Part shown: one piece after another, positions 1 to 8,011 of the stretch
Layout of the letters: each line of letters opens with the position of its first letter
How positions within the stretch are numbered: the first letter of the stretch is position 1
Source: CAYRXM01 sp964449465
GTDB taxonomy: Bacteria > Chloroflexota > Anaerolineae > JAFGEY01
Reading direction: 5' to 3'
Assembly (NCBI GenBank): GCA_964449465.1
Contig: CAYVBK010000021.1
Span: 1 to 64,000 of the forward strand
DNA: 64,000 nucleotides
Notes under the pieces: generated by a model
Databases searched by the model: none
What the model saw: only the letters and a program-made list of their open reading frames with translations
What the model was told of the DNA's origin: nothing
Program-made: the position numbers and the translations under genes

Positions 1-64
1 TCGGTTTTTAACTCCACAAGCGCTTATGCCTGTGGTTGCGCATAAGTTAGGTTAGGAGGCAAAC

Positions 65-1777
65 ATGCTCCAAGTAAACGGCTTTCTCACTTCCCAAATT
101 GGCTATGACCTGGGCGACCCCAAGCGGGCGCTCATCCGCAGCTACCGGCGCGACTATGTGCCGGAGGGGGCGCGGTTTGCCGTGCTACCCCTCTCGCGGG
201 ATGCCGGGCCGACCGAGCCGGTTCTGTCTGGTGAGGTGCGCTATTGGGGCGAGACGTGGAACGCGCATTGGTGGGAAATAGGTTTCTCTGCGTTGGAGCA
301 AGCCGGCGAGTATGTGATCGTCGTTTCCGCGCTGGACGGGACCACGCTCTACCGCAGCGAGTCGGTGATGGTGGGCGACAATGTGCTATGGCGTGAGACG
401 GTCGAGGCGATTGCACTCGATCAGTTGGAAGCGCGCATCCACGACGCCCGCAACGGCATCGGCTGGAAAGACTGCGGCGCCGAGTGGCGCGAGGCCAACA
501 GCCACGCGACTACTATCATCGGCCTGTGCGAGTTGCTCTCGGTGGGCTTTCAATGGCTCACCGCCGAACAGGTGGCGCGACTGCGAGTGCAGATCGTGCA
601 CGGCTGCGATTACTTGACAGTTCTACAGGATGCCGCCGTGCGCATCGGCGCGCCAGATGGGGCGTTGGTGCACGAAGTTCCCAACCACATGGTGCTGATT
701 CCCGGCGACACGGCGCAGGCGGTGGTGGCCCTGGCGCACGCCGGGCGGCTGCTGACCGACACATACCCGGACAAGAGCCAGGAGTACATCCATCGCGCCG
801 TCCGGGCAATGAATTATCTCATCCTGGAAGCCAAACCCTTTGGCGGGCTAAACTTTTCACCCATGAATCACGGCGCGCCGCCCGATTTCCAGCCGCCGGA
901 TGAATGGATGACCCGCGACCTGGCCATGATGATGTGGGGCTGTGTGCATTTGTGGGCTGCCGGGCAGATGGCCTATCAACGACATGCTGCACGTTTGGCT
1001 CGCGAGGTGATGGCGCGGCAGGTGCCGCCCGAGCGCGCCGAAGACGGCCTGTACGGTCACTTTTACACCTTCGCCTCCGCCGATTTTACCGAAAAAGCCA
1101 ACTGTCACCATCATGTCGGCCACGACACTGGGGCGATCTTTCCGCATTATATCGCGCCGCTGCTCGAGATGGCGAGTCGCTGGGCCACTCATCCTGACGT
1201 TCCGCTGTGGCGCGCCTGCATGCGCCGCTTTGCCGAGGGTTATTTCATCCCAGCCTGCAAACGCAACCCGTTCTACCTGCTACCGGAGGGTTATTTTGCC
1301 GGCAAGGGGTTGATGAGTTTCTGCGGCCCCTGGCACGGCATCAACACCAGCTATGGCTTTGCGGCGGCCCTGGCAGTGGCCTGCATGGGCGTCAGTGGCG
1401 ACCCGGCTCTGCGGCAGATTGCCGTGGGTAACCTGCAATGGTTCTGCGGTCTCAACGCCGGCATCACCCGCAAGAGTTTTGACGGCTGTGTGCTGTGGCG
1501 CGAAGAAATCCCGGAGGGTGTCGCCCTGCCGTACAGCCAGATTCACGGCGTCGGTCGCCGCTGGACGGGCTGCTGGACCGGCATCCGCGGCAGCGTCCCC
1601 AACGGCTTTGACGTCAACCCGCAGTTTCAACTGGTAGTCGAGCCGGACCTCGCCAGGGACGAGCCGCTGCTTTACACCGACGAGGACTGGATTCCGCACG
1701 GCGCAGGGTTTCTCGCCGGCCTCACCGCGCTGCGAGGGCTCAAACGCTTTGAAGTGCGCGCAAATTTTCACCACTAA
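65..1777 (+). CDS. GH9-like glycoside hydrolase with N-terminal Ig-like domain
   Basis: 570 aa. The start opens like a CelD_N/GH9 N-terminal Ig-like domain (residues ~5-105, with a QIGYD motif), followed by a helical (alpha/alpha)6-type region to the C-terminus. AGGAGG at 55-60 supports ATG 65. In GH9 the base motif is DAGD; here the matching segment reads DCGAEW, keeping the first Asp (D136) but with Ala where the second Asp should be. The acid Glu appears conserved (E540 in TDEDWIPHGAG). No signal peptide is visible, so the enzyme is probably cytoplasmic and acts on imported oligosaccharides or glycosides. It is the first gene in view of a sugar operon running to 11989; the operon may begin upstream of the window. 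Fold call fairly sure; substrate unknown, and activity could be altered or lost. Confidence 0.62.
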   Translation: MLQVNGFLTSQIGYDLGDPKRALIRSYRRDYVPEGARFAVLPLSRDAGPTEPVLSGEVRYWGETWNAHWWEIGFSALEQAGEYVIVVSALDGTTLYRSESVMVGDNVLWRETVEAIALDQLEARIHDARNGIGWKDCGAEWREANSHATTIIGLCELLSVGFQWLTAEQVARLRVQIVHGCDYLTVLQDAAVRIGAPDGALVHEVPNHMVLIPGDTAQAVVALAHAGRLLTDTYPDKSQEYIHRAVRAMNYLILEAKPFGGLNFSPMNHGAPPDFQPPDEWMTRDLAMMMWGCVHLWAAGQMAYQRHAARLAREVMARQVPPERAEDGLYGHFYTFASADFTEKANCHHHVGHDTGAIFPHYIAPLLEMASRWATHPDVPLWRACMRRFAEGYFIPACKRNPFYLLPEGYFAGKGLMSFCGPWHGINTSYGFAAALAVACMGVSGDPALRQIAVGNLQWFCGLNAGITRKSFDGCVLWREEIPEGVALPYSQIHGVGRRWTGCWTGIRGSVPNGFDVNPQFQLVVEPDLARDEPLLYTDEDWIPHGAGFLAGLTALRGLKRFEVRANFHH

Positions 1778-1819
1778 TTCTCACGAATTCACACTAATTT
1801 TGATTCCCATTCGTGACTG

Positions 1820-1950
1820 CACTGAAAAAAAGTCTTTGCAGGTCAGGTGCCCGTCACTTTGGTGAATTTTTACGAAAATTCGACACTTCTAAAGCATAAC
1901 CATATTCAATCAAATTCAAGTGACGGGCACCTCAGCGAGTTTTTTCAGTG
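1820..1950. repeat. 131-bp imperfect inverted-repeat element A
   Basis: Left arm 1820-1860 begins CACTGAAAAAAAGTC and ends GGTGCCCGTCACTT. Right arm 1918-1950 begins AAGTGACGGGCACCT and ends TTTTTTCAGTG. The arms enclose an AT-rich ~57-bp core. The element lies between the GH9-like gene and deoC and could fold into a long hairpin in the operon transcript. Its tips resemble those of the element at 23511-23620. It looks like a non-coding MITE or REP-type sequence; no transposase is present. Confidence 0.6.
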
Positions 1951-2002
1951 AACCCATTCGTAAATATTTGCGATTTGTTTTAAAGAGAGAACGGGAGGGC
2001 TT

Positions 2003-2689
2003 ATGACAGTGCAAGACATCAACCGGTATCTGGATCACGCGATTTTGAAGCCCGAAATGACCCGCCAGGAGGTGGTCGAGGCGATCCAGTTGGGCATTGA
2101 CTACAAGGTGCGCACCGTCTGTGTGCGCCCGTGCGACATTGAACTGACCGTGGCCATGTGCCAAGGAACGGAGACAGAGGTCTCTTGCACGCTGGCCTTT
2201 CCGCACGGCTGCACCCTCAGCGCGGTCAAGGCCGATGAAGCGCGGCATTACATCGCCGCCGGTGTCCACGAGATTGACATGGTGGCGAACTATGGCTTTA
2301 TCCGCTCGGGGCTGTGGGACGAGGTCGCGGCCGACATTCGCGCCGTCGTCGAGGTAGCCAAACCGGCCGGTGTGCCGGTCAAGGTGATTTTCGAGACCGC
2401 CTTTCTCACCCTCGACGAGATTCGGCGCACCGTCGAGTGCGCCGTCGAGGCCGGGGCCGACTTTGTCAAGACCTCCACCGGTTTCAACGGCGAAGGCGCC
2501 ACCGTCGAGGGCGTGCAGGCCATGCTCGATGCGGCGCGGGGGCGCATCAAGGTCAAACCATCCGGCGGTATCCGCGACCGGGCACGCGCCGAAATGTTTA
2601 TCGAGATGGGCGCACAGCGCATCGGCAATGGATACACCTCAACCAAAGCGATTTGTGAAGGTGTGGGACAATCTACGGCACGTTATTGA
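2003..2689 (+). CDS. deoC: Deoxyribose-phosphate aldolase family (DeoC)
   Basis: 228 aa, the usual length for DeoC. It is a TIM-barrel class I aldolase that reversibly splits 2-deoxyribose-5-phosphate into acetaldehyde and glyceraldehyde-3-phosphate. The Schiff-base lysine is visible as K156 in FVKTSTGF, and the phosphate-binding KPSGGIR and RIGNGYTS segments are present. GGGAGG lies just upstream of ATG 2003. The neighbours are a ribokinase-family kinase and sugar-processing enzymes rather than nucleoside phosphorylases, so here it may cleave another short sugar phosphate from the operon's pathway. Its stop overlaps the alternative upstream start of the next ORF, which indicates co-transcription. 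Confidence 0.92.
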   Translation: MTVQDINRYLDHAILKPEMTRQEVVEAIQLGIDYKVRTVCVRPCDIELTVAMCQGTETEVSCTLAFPHGCTLSAVKADEARHYIAAGVHEIDMVANYGFIRSGLWDEVAADIRAVVEVAKPAGVPVKVIFETAFLTLDEIRRTVECAVEAGADFVKTSTGFNGEGATVEGVQAMLDAARGRIKVKPSGGIRDRARAEMFIEMGAQRIGNGYTSTKAICEGVGQSTARY

Positions 2690-2712
2690 TGCTTGTCGTT
2701 CAGGAGGCGCGT

Positions 2713-3384
2713 ATGGAAAAAGCAGACTGGAGTTTCGGGGCCTTGTCGCCCAGTGAGCTGGCTTTGCTCAACGGAGAACGTTTTGCTCCCAAAGGAACTT
2801 TGATGGACAAGACCGGCTTGCTGCACATGGCCCTCGATGTGTCGGCCAAACACCTGGCGCGCACACTGTTACTGGTGGCCGTGCTGGCCAACGAACAAAC
2901 CGGCAGCGTTCGCCTGGAGGTGCGGCAAAAAAGCGCGCTGTTGGGGCTGACCAAATCTCAATCGCTTTACGCCGACCCTGGCAGCGTGGTGGCGGCCTGG
3001 CCGGCCTACAGCCTTGAGGCACAGATGCGTTCACTGGTCGAGCAACTGTATGCTCAAAAGCGCAACGATATGGAAACTCTTGTTCATACCTTGTTGCAGC
3101 ACGACACCGACAATCCCTGGCAATCCCTGATCGAACGGGTCAAGGATGGTCTGGCCCGGCGCGGGTTGCTACAAGCTCAAGACAAGGCCCGTCCGATGGC
3201 TGCCAAAAAGGTGCAGTACATTTTGCTGCCCGCTACGGCCGAACTGGCCTCGCGTCAGCCGACTGCGCCGCTTGAACGATGGCTGGCCGACGGCGAACAT
3301 CAGCGTTCTCAGATATTCAAATTGCTGGCCGGTCAGATTGAAAGCGGCCTCAAGCGACGTGTCTCACAGTCTACCAGTGTCTGA
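2713..3384 (+). CDS. Hypothetical protein, GPP34/GOLPH3-like helical fold suspected
   Basis: 223 aa from ATG 2713, chosen because AGGAGG (2702-2707) is well spaced from it; the frame opens further upstream, at a TTG overlapping the deoC stop. The protein looks all-helical. The pattern LLHMALD...ARTLLLVAVLANEQTGSVRLE followed later by SLIERVKDGLARRGLL recalls GPP34 (GOLPH3/Vps74) proteins, which bind phosphoinositide or membrane surfaces. The similarity is pattern-level only and no diagnostic residue settles it. There is no signal peptide or membrane segment. Its position between deoC and the kinase ties it to the sugar operon, but its role there is unknown. Confidence 0.4.
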   Translation: MEKADWSFGALSPSELALLNGERFAPKGTLMDKTGLLHMALDVSAKHLARTLLLVAVLANEQTGSVRLEVRQKSALLGLTKSQSLYADPGSVVAAWPAYSLEAQMRSLVEQLYAQKRNDMETLVHTLLQHDTDNPWQSLIERVKDGLARRGLLQAQDKARPMAAKKVQYILLPATAELASRQPTAPLERWLADGEHQRSQIFKLLAGQIESGLKRRVSQSTSV

Positions 3385-3444
3385 GAATATCATTGTTTTA
3401 GACATAGTGTCAATAAATTGCCCAAATGGATAACGAGGTGTGTG

Positions 3445-4392
3445 ATGTCCAAACCGATTGTCGTGATTGGCAGTTCAAACATTGACTTTATTATGAAGAT
3501 GGATCACCTGCCGGCGCGGGACGAGACCGTCACCAACGCCACGTTTATGCAGACTTTTGGCGGCAAAGGCGCCAACCAGGCCGTTGCTGCCGGGCGGGCC
3601 GGCGGCGACGTGATTTTTGTCAACTGTGTCGGCGACGACCCGTATGCCGAGCGCATGCTGGCCGGGTTCCGCGAAAGTGGCATCTGCACCGATTACATCT
3701 ATCGCGAGGTGGGCATTTCCAGTGGCACGGCACTGGTGATGATCGGCGAGGGCGGCCACAACTATCTCTCGGTGGCGCCGGGGGCCAATGCCCGCCTCAC
3801 GCCGCAGCGGGTCGAGGCTGTGCGCGATTTGATCGCCGCGGCCGCCTGCGTGCTGATGCAGTTCGAGATTCCGCCGGAAAGCATTGTCCGCGCCCTCGAC
3901 ATTGCCGCCGAGGTTGGCACGCCGGTGGTGTGGAATGATGCCCCGGCCAACCCGTTCGATGTTTCTCATCTCTACAAGGTCGGCATTGTGGTGGCCAACG
4001 AGCCAGAGGCCTCGGCCCTCACTGGCATGGCCGTGACCGACCTCGACTCGGCCAAAACGGCGGCAGGCAGGTTGCGTCAACTCGGCGCCCGCACGGCCAT
4101 CATCACCCTCGGCGAAAACGGCTCGGTGGTGGCCGATGCAAGCGGCGCCGTGATGCACATCCCAGCTTTTCCCGTCCGGCCGGTAGATACCACCGCCGCT
4201 GGCGACACCTACTGCGGCTGTCTGGTGGTGGCTCTGGCCGAAGGCAAGCCCCTGACCGAGGCTGTGCGCTTTGCCAGTGCCGGCGGGGCCTTGTGCGTGC
4301 AGCGATTGGGCGCGCAGCCATCCATCCCCTGGCGAAACGAGATTGAGGCATTTCTGGCCGAACGAGACAGGCCGGCAGATATGAAAATGTAG
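3445..4392 (+). CDS. rbsK: Ribokinase / PfkB-family sugar kinase
   Basis: 315 aa from ATG 3445; the upstream ATG at 3418 lacks a good ribosome-binding site, while GAGGTG precedes 3445. The PfkB fold is clear: an N-terminal IVVIGSSNIDF strand, the GGKGANQAVAAGRAGG substrate-binding signature, and the C-terminal DTTAAGDTYCG signature whose anion hole and catalytic base D254 are intact. The family phosphorylates ribose or similar sugars with ATP. With DeoC, the isomerase-like protein and two dehydrogenases in the same operon, it probably supplies the phosphorylated intermediate for aldol cleavage; the actual sugar cannot be read from the sequence. The stop codon TAG lies inside a GTAGGGGC repeat. 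Confidence 0.85.
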   Translation: MSKPIVVIGSSNIDFIMKMDHLPARDETVTNATFMQTFGGKGANQAVAAGRAGGDVIFVNCVGDDPYAERMLAGFRESGICTDYIYREVGISSGTALVMIGEGGHNYLSVAPGANARLTPQRVEAVRDLIAAAACVLMQFEIPPESIVRALDIAAEVGTPVVWNDAPANPFDVSHLYKVGIVVANEPEASALTGMAVTDLDSAKTAAGRLRQLGARTAIITLGENGSVVADASGAVMHIPAFPVRPVDTTAAGDTYCGCLVVALAEGKPLTEAVRFASAGGALCVQRLGAQPSIPWRNEIEAFLAERDRPADMKM

Positions 4393-4443
4393 GGGCGGGT
4401 CTTGCGCCCGCCCCGGCAGGGCAGGGGCAAGCCCTGCCCCTAC
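4389..4443. repeat. 55-bp GTAGGGGC/GCCCCTAC double-hairpin repeat, copy 1
   Basis: The repeat begins GTAGGGGCGGGTCTTGCGCC and ends CCTGCCCCTAC, with two back-to-back GC-rich palindromes. It supplies the TAG stop of the kinase gene. Related copies lie at 11986-12040 and 52503-52531. All three are preceded by AAATGTAGGGG or a close match, and copies 1 and 3 are both followed by GGCGATTTTC. It is REP-like and non-coding, and could act as an mRNA-stabilising or attenuating hairpin inside the operon. Confidence 0.75.
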
Positions 4444-4491
4444 CGGGCGGCGATTTTCGTCACCGTCTATTACCCATTTCAAGGAGATAAC

Positions 4492-5499
4492 ATGTCATTC
4501 CTAAACCGGGGTTGCTTGATCGGCCTGCTGCTGGCCGGGCTGCTGGGTATCGCTGTGCTGGCTGTTGACGCCGCGCCGTTGGCGGCCCAAGAGCCTGCGC
4601 CATCAATTCAGGACGATCCGTCCCGCGCCCGCGTCGGAGCGTTTGTCACTTCGCTCTATGACATTGATTTGCAAAACCGTTCGTACAACATTGTCTTTTG
4701 GGTCTGGTTTGTACATTCGTCGCCCAATTACAAGCCCTTTCGCTCCACCGAAATCATGAATGCCAAATCGTACAAAGCCGCTTTTGGCAACGATGTCGAA
4801 ATCCCGCAAGGCATCTGGTCATCGGTGCGTTACGAGGCCAAGATGTTGCAAGACTGGGACCTGACCAACTTTCCTTTTGATCGCCAGCGGCTCGACATTT
4901 ACCTCGAAGACGACGAGTTTGATGCCAGCGGCCTGATTTATGAGGCCGACACAGCCAACAGCAAAATAGACCCTGACATTCGCCTGGAAGGGTGGAAGAT
5001 CGAGGGGTTTGAGGTCAAAACCGGCACCAAAGAGTATCAAACCACCTTTGGGGGAGAACCGACTGGCGGTGCCAGTACGTATGCGCGAACGACTCTGACC
5101 ATTTTGCTGCGGCGACAGGGCGGACGGGTGTTTTTTAACCTGTTTGTGGGGGCGTATGCGGCGGTGATTGTAGCCCTACTGGCCTTTTTCATTCCGCCAT
5201 CGGCGCTGCCGCCGCGTTTCAGCATGATCACGGCAGCCATTTTTGCCGTGACCAGCAACAAGTATATCGTAGATGCCAAACTGCCCACCGTGTCGGCCTT
5301 TACCCTGGTCGATCAGGTGCAACTGGCCGCTTTTACGGCCATCGTCGTGGCCTCGCTGATCCAGGTGGTTTCGGCCTATATGGTGCAGCAAAACCAGTCT
5401 CGCCAGGCCGAACGCCTCAATCTGTATGGCTGCGTGGGCATTCTGATACCGTATGTGATCATCAATATCATCTGTATTGCCATTGCCGCACAAGGCTGA
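4492..5499 (+). CDS. Prokaryotic pentameric ligand-gated ion channel homologue (Cys-loop family)
   Basis: 335 aa from ATG 4492 (AAGGAG at 4481). Residues 1-33 form a signal peptide. The extracellular beta-sandwich carries the family's WDLTNFPFDRQRLDIYLED signature, corresponding to the Cys-loop region without cysteines as in bacterial members. Four membrane helices follow: M1 VFFNLFVGAYAAVIVALLAFF, M2 RFSMITAAIFAVTSNKYIV, an LPTVSAFTLVD linker into M3, and a C-terminal M4 (LIPYVIINIICIAIA). Bacterial relatives (GLIC, ELIC, DeCLIC) are cation or anion channels gated by protons, amines or Ca2+. The ligand here is unknown. The gene sits inside a sugar-catabolic operon, 14 bp from the next gene, which suggests gating by, or a physiological link to, a pathway metabolite; that is inference. 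Confidence 0.85.
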   Translation: MSFLNRGCLIGLLLAGLLGIAVLAVDAAPLAAQEPAPSIQDDPSRARVGAFVTSLYDIDLQNRSYNIVFWVWFVHSSPNYKPFRSTEIMNAKSYKAAFGNDVEIPQGIWSSVRYEAKMLQDWDLTNFPFDRQRLDIYLEDDEFDASGLIYEADTANSKIDPDIRLEGWKIEGFEVKTGTKEYQTTFGGEPTGGASTYARTTLTILLRRQGGRVFFNLFVGAYAAVIVALLAFFIPPSALPPRFSMITAAIFAVTSNKYIVDAKLPTVSAFTLVDQVQLAAFTAIVVASLIQVVSAYMVQQNQSRQAERLNLYGCVGILIPYVIINIICIAIAAQG

Positions 5500-5513
5500 T
5501 ATAAGGAGTTGCG

Positions 5514-6344
5514 ATGAGCACCATGGCTCTATTTGGCGCGGCCGGCAAGATGGGCGTCCGCATCGGTGCCGCACTGCAAGCCTGTCCCGATGACGAATTG
5601 TTGTATGTCGAAGCCGGCGAGGCTGGTCTGGCCCGCCTGCGTCAGCAGGGCATCGAGCCGGCCCTGCCCGAACAGGCCGCCTGCGCCGCCGATGTGCTGA
5701 TTCTGGCCGTGCCGGACCGGTTGATCGCCGCCGTGTCGGCCCAGGTAGTGCCGTTGATGCGCTCCGGCGGGATGTTGATCTGCCTGGACCCGGCCGCGCC
5801 ACTGGCCGGCGTCTTGCCTGCGCGCCCCGATGTGAGCTATTTTATCGTCCATCCCTGCCATTCGCCCATCCTCGGCGACGAGCCAACCCCGGAAGCGCGG
5901 GCCGACTTTTTTGGTGGCGTGGCGCGTCAAAACATTGTCTGTGCGTTGCTGCAAGGCTGCGAGGACGATTATCGGCGCGGCGAAGCCCTGGCCCGTCGCA
6001 TGTTTGCCCCGGTGATGCGCGCCCATCGCCTCACCGTTGAGCAGATGGCCCTGCTTGAACCGGCCATGTCCGAGACGGCCGCGCTGACCCTGTTGTGCGC
6101 CGTCCGCGAAGCGATGGACGAGGCCATCGCCCGCGGCGTGCCGGCCGCAGCCGCAGGCGATTTTATGCTCGGTCATCTCAATGCCATCGTCCACATTCTC
6201 TTTGGCGACAGCGGGGTTGAGGTCTCCGACGGCGCCCGCCTGGCTGTCGCCCGCGCTCGTCCATTGCTCTTGCAGCCCGACTGGAAGCAGGTCTTTGAGC
6301 CGCACAGCGTGCGCGAGCAGGTCGAGGCGATTATCAAAGGATAG
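5514..6344 (+). CDS. NAD(P)-dependent dehydrogenase, D-apionate oxidoisomerase (ApnO)-like
   Basis: 276 aa. The N-terminal Rossmann domain starts MALFGAAGKMGVRIG, followed by a C-terminal helical domain of the phosphogluconate-dehydrogenase-C type. The segments YFIVHPCHSPILGDEPTPEAR, DFFGG and GHLNAIVHILFG match what I recall of D-apionate oxidoisomerase proteins, which oxidise and rearrange D-apionate to 3-oxo-isoapionate. That assignment rests on remembered family features, not a search. An apiosidase-like hydrolase, a kinase and an isomerase-family protein in the same operon make a branched- or rare-sugar-acid pathway plausible. A related beta-hydroxyacid dehydrogenase is the main alternative. 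It starts 14 bp after the channel gene. Confidence 0.6.
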   Translation: MSTMALFGAAGKMGVRIGAALQACPDDELLYVEAGEAGLARLRQQGIEPALPEQAACAADVLILAVPDRLIAAVSAQVVPLMRSGGMLICLDPAAPLAGVLPARPDVSYFIVHPCHSPILGDEPTPEARADFFGGVARQNIVCALLQGCEDDYRRGEALARRMFAPVMRAHRLTVEQMALLEPAMSETAALTLLCAVREAMDEAIARGVPAAAAGDFMLGHLNAIVHILFGDSGVEVSDGARLAVARARPLLLQPDWKQVFEPHSVREQVEAIIKG

Positions 6345-6360
6345 AAAAGGAGGATAGCTC

Positions 6361-7380
6361 ATGAACATTTTGATCATCGGCGGCACCGGTCTGATCAGCA
6401 CGGCCATCACCCGGCAGTTGATCGGGCGCGGTGAGCAGGTGACGCTGTACAATCGTGGCAAACGCGAGCCATCGCCTGCTGGCGTCGCCGTTTTGCATGG
6501 CGACCGCACCGATTATGCCGCCTTTGAGGCGCAGATGCGGGAGGTTGGTCCGTGGGATGTGGTGATTGACATGGTGGCCTTTAATCCGGAAGATGTGCAG
6601 AGCGCGATCCGGGCATTGGGCGGGCGCACCGGGCAGTATATTTTTTGCAGCACGGTAGACGTGTACACCAAACCGGCCCGTCGCTATCCCATCACCGAAG
6701 AGGCCGAAAAACAGCCCTCGACGGCCTTTCCTTATGCCTGGAACAAGGCTCGCTGTGAAGAGATTTTGTTTGCCGCACACATGCGCGACGACCTGCCTGT
6801 GACCGCGATCCGTCCGGCTTATACCTATGGCGTGGGCAGTGTTTTGCACACCTTGGGCTGGAACACCTATTTCCTCGACCGCATTCGCCGCGGCCGGCCG
6901 ATCATCGTGCATGGCGATGGCACATCGTTCTGGACAGCCTGTCACCGCGACGACGTGGCCAGGGCTTTTGTCGGCGCGGCAGGCAACCCGCAGGCTCTGG
7001 GCCAGGCCTATCACGCCGCCGGCGAAGAGTGGCTGACCTGGAACCAGTACGTCGAGGCCGTCGCCGAAGCGATCGGCGCGCCGCCGCCGGCGCTGGTGCA
7101 CATTCCCTCCGACCTGCTGGTACGGCTCGCGCCCAAGGCCGCCGAGTGGTGCGCGGTCAATTTTCAGTACAACAACATTTTCGACAATGCCGCCGCCCGC
7201 CGCGATCTGGGCTTTTGCTACACCATCCCCTTTGTCGAGGGCGTCCGCCGGGTGGTGGCGGGCATCGAGGCACATGGCCACCTGGAAGACAGTGACCAAT
7301 ATCCGTTTTATGACCACATTATTGCCGCCTGGCAAGAATTGGGACAGGCGGCCGAGCGCACGTTGGTGCAGGAGGTCTAA
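6361..7380 (+). CDS. NAD-dependent epimerase/dehydratase family (extended SDR)
   Basis: 339 aa, led by AGGAGG at 6349. An N-terminal IIGGTGLISTAITRQLIGRG dinucleotide-binding motif is followed by a FCSTVDVY strand and an active-site YAWNK (Tyr-x3-Lys), which together define the extended short-chain dehydrogenase fold. Family members epimerise, dehydrate or oxidise nucleotide sugars, or reduce sugar lactones. No sugar-nucleotide biosynthesis genes are nearby, so a role on a free or acid sugar in the catabolic operon is more likely than cell-wall synthesis. The substrate is undetermined. It starts 16 bp after the preceding gene. Confidence 0.75.
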   Translation: MNILIIGGTGLISTAITRQLIGRGEQVTLYNRGKREPSPAGVAVLHGDRTDYAAFEAQMREVGPWDVVIDMVAFNPEDVQSAIRALGGRTGQYIFCSTVDVYTKPARRYPITEEAEKQPSTAFPYAWNKARCEEILFAAHMRDDLPVTAIRPAYTYGVGSVLHTLGWNTYFLDRIRRGRPIIVHGDGTSFWTACHRDDVARAFVGAAGNPQALGQAYHAAGEEWLTWNQYVEAVAEAIGAPPPALVHIPSDLLVRLAPKAAEWCAVNFQYNNIFDNAAARRDLGFCYTIPFVEGVRRVVAGIEAHGHLEDSDQYPFYDHIIAAWQELGQAAERTLVQEV

Positions 7381-7385
7381 GTCTT

Positions 7386-7994
7386 ATGCCAACCTGGATC
7401 GAACTGGAGGATCGTTGTGACGATTTGCTGCTGCCCTGGTTCAACCTGTACGAAACGGCTTTTCCGCCCAATGAGCGCATGCTGGTATCCTGGTTTTTGG
7501 GCATGCTGCGTGACCGGGAAGAAGGGATCGGCCAAGAGCGTCACCTGATTGCGGCGGTGGATTCGCCGGGCAACCTGGTGGGCATGGCCGCCTATATAGA
7601 CCTGGTCGATTTGCAGGCGACTTTTTTGTGGTACCTGGCTGTGCAGCCTCAGGAGCGCAATCAAGGCATCGGCAGTTGGCTCTATGGCGAAATCTTGCGT
7701 CGTATACCGCCCGGCTACAGGGCCATGATCTTTGATGTTGAACGTCCAGAAGACATGCAATCTGACGAGCTGCGTGTATGGGCGCGGCGACGGTTGGGCT
7801 TTTACCGTCGTCAGGGGGCGCGCTTGCTGCAAGGTGTTGCCACCACCATCAGTGTGGGCGCCCATCAGCCGCCCACGCCGATGCAGTTGATGATCCACCC
7901 GCTGGCGGATATAGACGAACAGCAGGCCTTTGAGCTGGCGCGCGCCGTCTATGGCGACGACGCTCGACAGATCGGCCCATTGAAATTGGATTGA
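7386..7994 (+). CDS. GNAT-family N-acetyltransferase
   Basis: 202 aa. The GNAT acetyl-CoA pyrophosphate-binding motif A is visible as LAVQPQERNQGIGSWLYGEIL (Q/R-x-x-G-x-G/A type), preceded by the expected beta-strand LVGMAAYIDL. It transfers an acyl group from acetyl-CoA to an amine; the acceptor is unknown. It starts 5 bp after the SDR gene and its stop overlaps the open frame of the following hydrolase, so it belongs to the operon. A generic small-molecule or protein acetyltransferase role is all that can be said. Confidence 0.72.
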   Translation: MPTWIELEDRCDDLLLPWFNLYETAFPPNERMLVSWFLGMLRDREEGIGQERHLIAAVDSPGNLVGMAAYIDLVDLQATFLWYLAVQPQERNQGIGSWLYGEILRRIPPGYRAMIFDVERPEDMQSDELRVWARRRLGFYRRQGARLLQGVATTISVGAHQPPTPMQLMIHPLADIDEQQAFELARAVYGDDARQIGPLKLD

Positions 7995-8011
7995 CTACAA
8001 AGGAGCGATGG

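Noticed and set aside
3475..4482. A 335-codon open frame on the minus strand
   Set aside because: It is antisense to the ribokinase gene, is rich in His/Ala/Gly as expected for a shadow, and ends inside the repeat.
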